From Chara braunii (taxonomy: Eukaryota; Streptophyta; Charophyceae; Charales; Characeae): DNA of 27,401 nt. A model generated the notes under the pieces. It was not told where the DNA came from. It was given only the letters and a program-made list of their open reading frames with translations, and made no database searches. The stretch spans positions 880,745-908,145 of the forward strand of contig BFEA01000382.1 in NCBI GenBank assembly GCA_003427395.1, in the 5' to 3' direction. The position numbers were made by a program, and so were the translations under genes. This document shows, piece after piece, positions 11,388-20,927 of this stretch (within the stretch, counting starts at the first letter, position 1; the number at the start of each line of letters is the position of its first letter).

Positions 11388-12848
11388 TGAACTCCGTGGA
11401 GAGCTACAGGTTGAGAGACGATCCTGTTACAATTGAGGTAGGTACAAGGCAAGTGGATCACCACTTATTAACGATGAGGAGAGTACATTACCTTGTAAAC
11501 TCTCTCTTGCAAGTCCAGAGTGAGAATGAAGGAGAGATGGTAAAGGCGGATGAGATAGTGTTAGAGGACGATCCTGAGTTTGATGAGGAAATGAAAGGAG
11601 AGGAGTTTGAGCAGGATGCGATCTCAGAAGATTTCCGGGAAGTATAATACGATGAGTTGCATCTAGAAATGAGACTTCTTATCTCAGGTAACAAGCGATA
11701 AAGGAAAGTTAGTGAAAAAACACCTCCCACGAGAGACCACTATGAAGTAAGGGGTGACAATCTCTTCATCAGGAATAAAAGGGGGCCTTCTAGGAGGGTC
11801 ATATGTGGCAGAAGTCGGCAGATCGATGTCATCGCAGCCCTCCAAGATGGACCCGTAGGTGGTCACATGAGTTTTGCCACTACCATAAAAAAAGTGACCG
11901 AACTATAGTTTTTGAATGGTATGTACGGGATGATTCGAAAGTGTTGTGAGTCGTGCGTACCTTGCTAGGTTACATTTCCGATCAGGTATAAGGAACCCCT
12001 ACACCCAAGGTATATCAAAGATGTAGGGGCGGTGATCCACTTAGGTTTTCTGGCAATGCCGCTGGGGCTTGGAGGATATAATTATATCTTTGATGCTAGA
12101 GATAACCTTCCGGGGTTTGTTGATGGGAAAACTATCCGAACCAAGACTGGGGCAGTCTTGACCGATTGCATTAAGGTATATTACCTTCGATATCCCTTTG
12201 TGATAGAGTTTACAATGGACAGAGGGTCGGAGTTCACGTGTGAAGAAGTGAAGAAATTACTGGATAACCGTGGGGTAATCGCAAAATACACAACCAGGGC
12301 ACATCCTCAGGCCAACGCACCAGTAGAAAGAGGACACAGTACCATCACGAATTTACTGGCCAAATGGACAGCTGGGAAACCGAATCTCTGGCTAAAATTT
12401 TTGCAAACCGTATTCTTCGTTGAAAACGTCACAGTAAGGAGGACCACATGTTATGCCTCTGCGACGTTGTGGTATAGAAGACATGCCACCTTTCCGATAG
12501 AAAACTTTCTGAAAACCTGACGGAGACAGGATCACTCGAAGAACTACTTGACATCAGAGCAAGGCAAGTCAGCGTTACCAGAGAGAGGATTCGGGAAGCA
12601 GTCGAGAAAGTGGTTGACGGTCGTGGGAAGGATAAAGAGAGATGAGATCGGCTTCCTCGTGTAAGAAGCAACCATTGGCAATTGAGGATGAGGTACTATT
12701 ATACGATTCATCCCTGGTGGATGGTCGAGAAAGTTGGACAAGAGATGGCTGGGACCCTACAGAGTTAGGCGTCAGGGGAGTCACGGGGTCTATGAGCTAG
12801 AAGAAATGGATGAAACACCAAACGAGACTGGGTTTTTGGGTCCAGGCT
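11388..12848 (+). pseudogene. Ty3/gypsy pol 3' part: linker plus integrase, decayed
   Basis: One frame is followed from 11388 to 12520. It starts with an acidic linker (EDDPEFDEEMKGEEFEQ) of the kind found between RNase H and integrase. Next comes the zinc-binding domain of the HHCC type (GGHMSFATTIKK, then CESCVPC near 11950-11970), where the first His appears as Gln. The DDE core follows: HLGFL with Gly for the first Asp, FTMDRGSEF with the second Asp, and HPQANAPVERGH with the Glu. After frameshifts, the C-terminal part shows IRARQVSVTRERIREA, LLYDSSL and SRKLDKRWLGPYRV (GPY/F module). In-frame stops occur near 11645, 11696, 11906, 11969 and 12518. Reverse transcriptase and protease are absent upstream. 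Inactive remnant of an element whose enzyme would insert cDNA into chromosomes. Lineage by recall: streptophyte-type Ty3/gypsy. Confidence 0.88.
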
Positions 12849-13040
12849 GAAGAAATTTCGAATGAGACAGGAGGTGAGTAAAAACTCGAAGCTAAGATAA
12901 AGCAACTTGATCCCCTTACAACACTTTGTACTAGCATCATTACGAATCTGACATTGTTACCCAACTACTAACACTTCTTTGCGCCTGCCACCCTCTTTTC
13001 CTTTTCTTTCTGCAAGCATAATCTTGTGGGAGGAGCAGCA
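12849..13040. other. Short spacer between integrase and gag-like remnants
   Basis: Only about 190 bp separate the end of the integrase from the gag-like start. No LTR with TG...CA ends, primer-binding site or polypurine tract is clear. Confidence 0.4.
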
Positions 13041-13974
13041 ATGGCACAGAAAGGAGGGATGGCGGGGAGTTGCAGGCCAACTTCTGGCAAGGAAGCACGA
13101 CACAGGTTGCAGCGGGTGATAAAGGATTCTGATTGAATGCCAATTTACAAGAAAGGGGACATTTTGAGGATGTTCCTGAGGGAGTTTGAGGAGTATGCCT
13201 TCATGAGGGAGTGAGATACTCAACTCCTGTTACTTAAAGTGACCGGATTGAGAGAATGCAGAAAGGAAATGGATGAGATTGCCTCGGTTTGTCTAGGGTG
13301 GATAACTTTTAAAGCCGAAATATGGGCTAAGTATGGAGATTTGAGAAGGGATGAGATCGAAGACGACATCATCTTCGGTGGTACGAATTTTGAAGACTTT
13401 GAGAATAGCATCGACCTTTGTGCAGAGAAAAGGAGATGGGAGGAAGAGGAGAAGTAGGAGCAGGTGATGAAGAGGGTAGCGCCAAAGGAATATGAAGCAG
13501 TGAGAAAGGTCAAGGAAGGATCAGACACCTGAGAGAATTCCTTGTTAAGTTGAGGAAGGCTTATCCCTTGGATATACAGCGGCAAAAGAAAAAACAAATG
13601 CTAAAGGAACTGGGACTATGGATAGGAAAGAGAGGACGAAGGACAGATAGAAGGCCCGGTAGAAGAAGGAAACAAACGAAATATCTCCCCAACAAGGAGA
13701 TGATGAGGCAAGGAGAAGGACGCTGGATGTTAGTGGCTCAGTAAAGGAGGCTAAAATACAAAGACGGGGGAAGTGCGTTGAAAGAGAGATGGCCGAGAGT
13801 GGCATGTCTCCAAAAGAAAAAAAGGAAAGTGAGAGGATGAAAGGAGGGAAAGAAAAGGAAAAAGGCAAGGAGAAAGTAAGTGAGGCATGATCGTCAGAAG
13901 GTGCTAAGGCAACTGCCTCAGAAGAACCTCCTAAGGAAGAGGGATCAAAGAGGTTGATTGAGGAGAAGAGGCAA
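13041..13974 (+). pseudogene. gag-like remnant of Ty3/gypsy element
   Basis: The frame opened by ATG at 13041 is followed to 13530 through four stops (near 13134, 13212, 13455 and 13527), then by shifts into two other frames. Gag-like helical pieces are FLREFEEYAFM, FEDFENSIDLCAEKRRWEEE and REFLVKLRKAYPLD, followed by a Lys/Glu/Arg-rich tail with MAESGMSPKEKKESERMKGG. The alternation of acidic helices with W/F and R/K is typical of retrotransposon capsid proteins; no CCHC knuckle is seen. It lies after, not before, the integrase, the reverse of normal gag-pol order, so it probably belongs to a second rearranged element. Purine-rich throughout. It stops where the direct repeat at 13978 starts. 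Confidence 0.65.
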
Positions 13975-13977
13975 AGA

Positions 13978-14885
13978 GGAGGGAAGAATGGTCACCAAGG
14001 AGATGTAGGAGAGAAGGAATGGTGCAGGGATGGGAGGAATAGAGTAGAAGTGGTAGGATGAACCTGGCGGGGGTTTCGCGCCAGGCGCGTTCAAGCGAAA
14101 GATGGCAGGAAACGAGCTTGGAGAGAGGGGAAAGAGTGGTTCTCGATCATATGACAAGCGAAAGAAAAATGAGTGCGCGGATATGCACGGAAGAAACGAC
14201 GAAGAAAGGGGCGGGACGAGAGGTACTGTTACACAACCGTTTCTAGGCCGTTTTCAATTAACTAAGATGCCCAACTGGGATTTTGAGGAGAGGCGAGTGC
14301 GGTGGAACGGTCAGCTTCGACGTTAAATTAGTAAGATAAAAGTGAAAAGAGAAAAGCAGTGCGCAGAGGAGAAACGAGTGGGTGAACGGAGAGGGAGGAA
14401 GGATGAGTGGTTTTCCCGATCCTCAACGAAATCGGACAAACCGAGATTCGTTTCTGGGGTTCTTGGGCCCTGAGAGATGAGTTACGTAGTTGAAATATGA
14501 ATAGGGTGTTTGAGCTGGGCGGCATAACTGCTCGGGATTGCGCGGTCGCTGTGGAGAAGGACTGTGAAGAGAGCGGGGAAGATTTGAGTGAACCTGGCCA
14601 AGAGGTAGGCCAAGTGCATTCAGATGAATACAAGAAAGCATGGGCGATGTGTCTCTCGTTCTCTGATGGACGACTCAGTCTAGCATGGCAGGCCTGGTAA
14701 GTAGCAAAGTGGGATTGATGACCATGCCTTTCGTCTTTGCGGACGCGACAGTTGCAGTTCCCAACGTCGTGCTCACTTCTGCGATCATAGGCCTGTGAGC
14801 ACTCCTAGTTCCATTGGCAATACACCCTCTGACACTCATTGCAGATTCGACATGACCGGTGGCACTGATCAAGGTTCGGTCGTCG
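13978..14885 (+). repeat. Long direct repeat, copy 1
   Basis: About 908 bp that recurs at 26242-27247 in the same orientation, more than 90% identical by eye, with sharp ends (GGAGGGAAGAATGG at the start, GGTCGTCG at the end). Flanking sequences do not match. It lacks TG...CA ends, so it does not look like an ordinary LTR pair. It contains a 67-codon open frame and a consensus splice donor. Confidence 0.92.
14497..14700 (+). CDS. Unrecognised 67-residue open frame inside direct repeat copy 1
   Basis: ATG-initiated frame, acidic and protein-like (MNRVFELGGITARD at the start, HSDEYKKAWAMC near residues 41-52, ending LSLAWQAW). The final bases are CTGGTAAGT, a strong splice donor at 14697, so the real product could be a first exon continuing elsewhere; splicing to the nearest good acceptor (ending at 14844) gives an immediate stop. 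The partner frame in the second copy begins at 26859, keeps the length and donor, and differs by several amino-acid changes and a stop at codon 59. Synonymous and non-synonymous changes are mixed, so there is no clear sign of purifying selection. Function unknown; may be a decayed transposon-derived exon. Confidence 0.25.
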   Translation: MNRVFELGGITARDCAVAVEKDCEESGEDLSEPGQEVGQVHSDEYKKAWAMCLSFSDGRLSLAWQAW

Positions 14886-15813
14886 TGTTCAAATCCGGGA
14901 CTGTGCCCATTGAGTTATTACTGCAAAGGACGGTGATTGAGTGTCACTTTGCCCGCCACCCCATATCTATATATCGTTAATTGGACCCGCTTCTCGGCCC
15001 TCTCCTTTGCCTGCTGCTCCTCTACTGACCTCGGCCGCACCTGGCCATACCACGAATCGGCGGCGTTCGTATGCATGGGAAGAAGAGTTGGAGAGGGAAT
15101 GAGAGACATGCGGTGAGGAAAAGAGAGAGAGAGGCTTTTTCAAAGAGTTCGTGGTGCAGGGCCGTGTGAAGAACGGGCTATGGTAGAGGAAGGTTTGGGT
15201 TCTCCGTGCATGATTAAAGGAGATGCAAGTATTGTGCGTGTAGTGGGGGAAAAGAGATGAAAACTTGGTTGCTGGCGAAGACACTTTGATCAGTCTGTCG
15301 CACAGAATGTTCGGAGGAAAACGGCAAGATCGGAGATTTACCATTTGGTTGGTGCCCTGCTCATGCCATTGGCTGGGGATGCAGCTGACGAGTCACGGGA
15401 GGTGTAGAACTGCGCTCGCAGTCGGTGCGCCGCCCGTTTTACAAGGCAAGACAGCAAGGCTCAATGAGGATGGCTACTGTTTTACTCCAGCGCGAAGAAG
15501 GGTTGTGTTTTTGACTCACGTTTCTCGTTCTGAGTTATGGCCAGGGCACGCGGACAACAAAGTTATGCGAAGTAACCGAGATCCTTGAAAGAGGTTGTAA
15601 TTGCAATTTGGAGGAAGCACCATAAGAGTCAACAGTCAGCGGATTGACCTCTGTTGGCCAAGTTGCCACATATCCTTGGCCATCATTGCGGGGCCCTCAG
15701 GCGTATCAAGGCAACAAGGCCCTCTCCTGAGAGTTGAGTCAGTCCCTTTCTGGTATCTCGAGAGTCTGAAAGCCCTCCTTCTACCCTTCTTACTCTAAGT
15801 CTAGTCTTGTGCA
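14886..15813. other. No recognised gene; short open frames only
   Basis: The longest plus-strand frame (15265-15588) lacks an ATG at its 5' end and matches nothing I know. Tempo and composition are like the surrounding decayed repeats. Confidence 0.4.
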
Positions 15814-15999
15814 GAGAGCAAGGCGGCAGGCGGGATCGCAACCCGTAGGACCGCATCAAGACTTTGTGGGGAGTCCACCCACCGATTGCGGGAGCTGTGC
15901 CGGAACCTAGACGAGGTTCTGGAGGCAGGGAACCGACAGGTATATCATCTTTCTGTTTGTATGACCCCACTATACCCATGTTTGTTTATCTCCCTTTAG
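15814..15999 (+). CDS. Weak candidate exon with coiled-coil-like helix
   Basis: Open frame containing LRELCRNLDEVLEAGNRQ, an amphipathic helix-like stretch, followed by CAG then GTATAT, a possible donor at about 15940. No family recognised. It could be a chance open frame; included because the residue pattern is protein-like. Confidence 0.12.
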   Translation, partial: ESKAAGGIATRRTASRLCGESTHRLRELCRNLDEVLEAGNRQVYHLSVCMTPLYPCLFISL

Positions 16000-16186
16000 T
16001 TTGACTAATGTTTGCATGAGATTACTCCTATGATTTGCTTTCTTTCATAACTTAATTAAACTAAAGGGAAGGAATGTATGAGAGTGAAGCCTAAGTTTCT
16101 TTTTATTTTGACTGAAAGCAGACTAAGAGATGAACTGGGGGAAGGTGGGAGGACCGCAGACTGCGTTTGACCGGGTCAATCAAGGA

Positions 16187-16712
16187 CTGGGCATTATTTC
16201 TAAGCTGAATGGCCCAGGGCTGTGTTTGTTTGACTGTTTTATGAAGGGTCAGACATTGTTTCTAAGCTGAATGGCCTGGTTGCAATGTTTACTTTCTGAG
16301 GGTTTCCCCGATATAAAGGGGTTTTCTTGTTTTATTCTGAGGGAAGATTTTTTGTCTAAGGTTGAGCATTGTTTCTAAGCTGAATGGCTTAGCCTGAAAA
16401 CCACGCACATAAGTACAACCTGAGTATAAAAGGAAGTATTTTACATATATTTGCATTTGAACTGGCAGTTGGGCATTGTTTCCAAGCCGAATAGTCCAGC
16501 GCTAAGCCATATCACTAAGAAGGGAAAGGAAATTATAGAGTATAGTTGGAAATAGTTTGGGCAAGCTGAACATTGTTTCCAAGCCGAATGGTTCAGTCCT
16601 CTGCCCATATTTGCATTTTCTTTTGAGAACAAAGTCAGAAAACTACTTAATGTTGGATATTAAACAGTTCAGGGCGACTAGACATTATTTCTAAGCCGAA
16701 TGAATGGTCTAG
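16187..16712 (+). repeat. Six dispersed hairpins with conserved loop and covarying stems
   Basis: Units at 16187-16217, 16248-16280, 16359-16395, 16468-16500, 16565-16597 and 16678-16712. Each has a 6-9 bp outer stem, then ATT paired with AAT, a single unpaired base (usually G) on the 3' side, and the 12-nt loop RTTTCYAAGCYG. Outer stems are CTGGGC/GCCCAG, CAGAC/GCCTG (one A-C mismatch), TTGAGC/GCTTAG, TTGGGC/GTCCAG, CTGAAC/GTTCAG and CTAGAC/GTCTAG: sequence changes, pairing stays. The sixth has a 4-nt duplication beside the 3' arm. Spacings are roughly 62, 113, 107, 97 and 112 bp, and sequence between hairpins is poorly conserved apart from CCATAT-like motifs shortly downstream. Could be an RNA structure in a retroelement leader or LTR, or a binding-site array. 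Confidence 0.85.
16425..16432 (+). promoter_or_regulatory. Possible TATA box within hairpin region
   Basis: TATAAAAG is a consensus match. Similar TATAAAG motifs occur near 16312 and 17366. No start site or coding region can be tied to them, so this is positional suggestion only. Confidence 0.2.
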
Positions 16713-17010
16713 CACTACGCCATATATAAGTGGGGTACAAGGGTTAAATCATCTGAAAGATTCATGAACTATTTATGAGGATTTTGACTTGGGGATAGTG
16801 AGAGTACTTACTCCTTGTGGTTTGGCCTGCATGTGACTGAGTGCGACTACTACTTAGCCTGAATTTTAGTTTCACTGGTAGTTGCTTTAGTTGCTCGCCA
16901 CGTGCTAGAGTCATAGGAGTTAGTTTCAATCCTGCATTTTCTGGGCTAAGTTTATTTTTACTTAGGTTGATTTCTGCATTTTCTGGGATCCTTTATTATA
17001 CTTGACCTTG

Positions 17011-17345
17011 TATAAATTTTGATAAGCTACTTTCTCTACGGGAAGTGCTGCCGAAATTTCTGCAAATCCAAGGAGTTAGTCAAATTTTGGCTTTCCAAAG
17101 TTCAGCTTGTCTAAATTTCATATCTGACTTAGTATAAATCTGGAAAGTCTCATTTTCTAAAGGGAGTGTTGTCCAAATTTTTGCTAGTTCAGAAAGTTCG
17201 ACAAAATTTGACTTTGGAAAGTCAAAGACTATTTCTGTTTTCATATTCGGGCTGATATAAATTCTGAAAAGACATTTTTCCTACGGGAAGCGCTGCCGAA
17301 ATTTCCTTAGTTTAAGGGAGTTAGATTATATTTTGACAGGTGGCA
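17011..17345 (+). repeat. Three degenerate tandem repeats of about 122 bp
   Basis: The motif TATAAAT followed about 25 bp later by CTACGGGAAGTGCTGCCGAA recurs with starts at 17011, 17133 and 17256. The middle copy is the most diverged (AAAGGGAGTGTTGTCC). A short duplication of TGCATTTTCTGGG lies just upstream at about 16934 and 16976. Confidence 0.75.
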
Positions 17346-18330
17346 ATCCCATAAATTTCACTCTGTATAAAGGAGATCTGCCAGGGTCTACCTCTCTTTT
17401 GACACTTGCTTAGGCTTAGTTAAATAGGATGATTTGAGTGAGGTTGTGATATGGAGGTTATTCTACATGAACTTATAGACTTAGCTTGGGGATTGGCCTG
17501 TTTTGTGTTACAGGTCCTCTTGATCGATTGATTCAGGATTTGGGCTAGATTTAGCTTGATTTTACAAGGATCACATTTTGTTATCACTGATAACAGGTCG
17601 GTTGCAGATTCGTCAGTTTACGATTCAACTTCAATCCACTCCTGCTACTCAACCTAAAGGCTTTAGCCTTGTGATTTAAATTGTTTTATTGTGTTTTCGC
17701 CCGAACTTTTTTTGAATGGTCATTTGAAGAAAAGTACCTAGTACTTTATTTTGAGGAGTTGCACAAGAGTAAGGCTTGTATGGCTAAAAGCAACGGGTGT
17801 GAGTTTAGAGAATGGTTGAAGTTGACCACGTGTAGGGCATGGACTTTTGGTTGCATCTTTGATGTGATTGCAGGTATGTTTGGTGATTCAGACTTTGGAT
17901 TTGGCTGCTTGCGCTCTCATGTATATATATATGGCTGAGAGGAGTCACACTATAACTGTGAGAAGTGATCGTCCTATATTTATAACCCTTTATATATATG
18001 TGAATACATATGTTTTGAGTGTTTTCGCACGACCTACTGTGACCACGTGTAATGATTAAACAGAAAGTACGTTTGAGAGAAGATGGAGATCCTCTTTCGC
18101 CCTTTGATTTTTAGAGTTTCTATGGTTGAACGTTGCAGTCCGTGGCAGCCGTCAAAGTCAAACCCCTTGAATTTTCTCCAGGCCCTAGATGAAGGAGTTG
18201 GTCTCCAAAGCCGTAAGAGACGATTGTCACCACAGGTATGAACCTGTGTACCACCCACTCTCCACAGGGTGCAGAAGAGGGTGTGGTTCTCAACCGCACT
18301 TGGTGCTTGTTCAGCGTCAAGAGATTAACC
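17346..18330. other. No recognised gene
   Basis: G+T-rich plus strand. A plus-strand frame at 17681-17938 is the longest and is not recognisable. AT-rich TATATA stretches lie near 17922 and 17990. Confidence 0.4.
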
Positions 18331-18418
18331 CTCAAGGCTCGTGTCAGCCGACACTTGAGTGTCGAACGCGACCCTCGAGATTAACGAGGGTCGCGTGAGT
18401 ATGGGTACTACATAGTAC
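18331..18418 (+). other. Cluster of overlapping dyads and hairpins
   Basis: Within 88 bp there are CTCAAG/CTTGAG (18331/18354), GTGTC/GACAC (18341/18350), CGACAC/GTGTCG with loop TTGA (18349-18364), a perfect 12-bp stem ACGCGACCCTCG with loop AGATTAA (18366-18396), and GTACT/AGTAC with loop ACAT (18405-18418). The segment CGACAC can pair with either its upstream or downstream partner. GAGATTAAC occurs both at 18321 and in the large loop. No CTRR ending of Helitron type follows. Confidence 0.7.
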
Positions 18419-18473
18419 GCCATCATCACGATCGCTTGCGTACGCTTGCATTACAAATCGATATGAGTTAGTC

Positions 18474-18836
18474 ATGAGTCCGCCCGATTTTATACTAAGT
18501 CTCGCGCGCGATGCCTATCCGATTTTCGCATCAGAAAGTTATGGGATGACTACTAAGGGACTAGGAGTGTTGTCGGCGGGGATACGCCAACTGAAGAGAG
18601 GTGACAACTCTCGTAAGGTGGAGGTAAATTGTGCCTCGTGTAGGCCCTATCATGTTGTAGGGGCTTGCGAGAGGTATGGCTGGCGCACTCGACCGGGGCG
18701 GCTTGCGGAAGCTCTATATGCATTTGCGATGAAGATTAAAACCAACTCCTGCGTGACGCGGCCGGGAGGGTCTCGCGCTGCCCTTGAGTGGTGTCGAACG
18801 GATGTGCGCGATAGGTGGCGCTGTTGCCGGGGATAA
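18474..18836 (+). CDS. Unrecognised 120-residue open frame
   Basis: ATG-initiated uninterrupted frame in a GC-richer stretch, with CASCRPYHVVGACERYGW near the middle and a basic, Cys-containing C-terminus. I recognise no domain. No good splice sites or conserved copy in the window support it, and chance is a serious alternative at this length and composition. Confidence 0.15.
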   Translation: MSPPDFILSLARDAYPIFASESYGMTTKGLGVLSAGIRQLKRGDNSRKVEVNCASCRPYHVVGACERYGWRTRPGRLAEALYAFAMKIKTNSCVTRPGGSRAALEWCRTDVRDRWRCCRG

Positions 18837-20927
18837 CGGTTGTCTGTCGTTGTCCCTCGTGGAATGACATCCGGGTATGGGAATGTGAGAAATAGGCAAA
18901 TTGAGAAGTTTGATTGAGCTTTTTCAGATTAATCGATTTATGGTACTGGATAGAGACCGAGTAGGGATTGATTGGGTGAGATGGTTGTGGCTAGTGAAGT
19001 AACGATGGCGCAAGGGGGATAAAAATTTTGACTATGCGATCACGTACTCTAACTAGCATGGTAGTAGATGGAGTTAATACCCTCTTCTAACTTTAAAAGT
19101 TGGTGAGTGTTTGGACGATGCCTTGTATGGTTGATATGGCTAAGGTGAGATGCGGTGGTACCAACATGGCTAAGTATGATGGTTGTGGCAGTTGGCCCTG
19201 CAAGGGACCGATTATGGTCGGAAGAATTATCTTGGTGATCATGAGAGCAACTGGGTACCTTTGCGTTACAGTGAGGTTGAGGATGTGAAAAGGGGCCTAT
19301 TAAGTTGGAGTCACCGAGAGACTTCAAGGAGGGTTAGGCTAAGTATGGAGTGAGATCCTGGAATCTGGGTTCTAAGCGGTTGTTCGGCCTATATAGTCAT
19401 GATAATGTAAGGTCTGTCATGCGTAATGTGTTTGAACTAGGCATATAAGGCAGCAGATAGATGCAGGGGACACTATGCTATGACATCAATAAAGAGACTA
19501 CATAACGTAGTAGGTCTGTATAGTACCCTCTCTGTAGAGAAAATACGAGATCATAAAGGCAGAAGGGATGATAGTGTAGGGATTAGAGCCTAGATTATTT
19601 TGCTCACCCTTGAAAGGGCTATGAGTTGTAGTTGATATTAGACCCTTGCTTGAACCTTTCCAGGCTTGGACCATCCACTTGAATCTATGAGGTTAGAGCT
19701 AAGGACTTGAGATTGTTATCTTCTAAAAGCAATTTTCTGAGTTATGTGCCGAGCTCGCTCATATATATCAGATTTGATGTAAGTAAGCGTGCTTAATATC
19801 TGATTATGTGAGAACTGTGTGCTTGATGTTATATTTATTTCAATGACTATCATTTTCAAGAATATTTATATGGGCTATTTATTTGAGGTATGTATTTGAG
19901 TTTATTGATCTATAAGGATCTATATGAGTGTCTCAAGTCCGTTTATTGAATTATGATTGCCTGTTAAAGTCTGTGCATTTGGATTGTTTTTCAAAGAGGG
20001 GTAGAGACATTGCGCAGAATCCACGTCTAATGCGGATTCAGAGGTGAATGGAGTGACTACTTCCTTGGGATAAGCTCTTCTCAGGAAATAGTCAATGTGT
20101 AAGGTTTACCCCAAAGAAGGCTGCAATCCTATGTTATCGTTCCCCTAAGAGAAGACTTTGAAGAAGTTATAATCTTGTCTTGTAAGTAGTAGTGAGACCC
20201 ACGCCGAAACTATGTTCCTGGTCCATAGTGAGGTGTTGTTGTTGTATCTTTTGTGATAAAATAACTACATTACTATTGAAAAGGAGGAAATTATTTTAGT
20301 CTTGTTAGACCTCGGCCTATAAGGGAAGCGGCTACTACTCGCCACAGAAAAGTAGGGGGTGAATCCCCAACTATTTGTGTGTCAAGTGCGTTCACCAGTA
20401 CAGGATGGAACAGTACATCCCGAAGCGTGTGTGGTGAGGTTGCTTACCTTATCGGCAAGGGTCTGCAAGAAGCAAGTGCTGGAATCAGAGGGAGAAGCAG
20501 TGAGGCTTGATCCTTAAGCGGGGCTCGGGAAGTTTAGGTGCTATCTTTTTCCGAAGAGGATTACACTGCCTCTCGCCACAGTACACTTCTGTCAGAACTA
20601 GGGGACTAAAATGTGGTGTTCTCGTTGGTATTATGTTTGAGAGTGCTAATTATTAGCGGCCTTATCTCTGATCATAACGTATCTATCATATGTTTTGTCT
20701 GTCGATAAAGGCCTATTGTTATGAGATATTTGTATATGTTTTGAGTAATTGACTAATTGTGTATGACGTATCTGATTATTACGAGTATTATTGAGGTCAG
20801 TTACTATGGTAATATATCCGCTTTCATGAGTACTATAATTGTGAAGTTTTGGTATTTATGAATGCAATATATCGTAATATATTACCATTATTATTTTATC
20901 TAAGCAGGGTGGTCGTAAACACTGGAA
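18837..20927. other. No recognised gene (about 2.1 kb)
   Basis: Frames are short on both strands, and composition is G+T-rich on plus. I see no repeats, hairpin families or transposon motifs beyond short low-complexity stretches. Confidence 0.45.

Noticed and set aside
11090-14000. Alternative genetic code explaining in-frame stops
   Set aside because: TAA, TAG and TGA all occur, together with frameshifts and lost catalytic residues, so decay is the simpler cause.
14880-14910. tRNA gene or B-box (GTTCAAATCC)
   Set aside because: The flanking bases do not form a T-arm stem and no A-box or acceptor stem is present.
18331-18420. Helitron 3' terminus
   Set aside because: Hairpin present but no CTRR end at the expected short distance and no matching 5' TC end seen.
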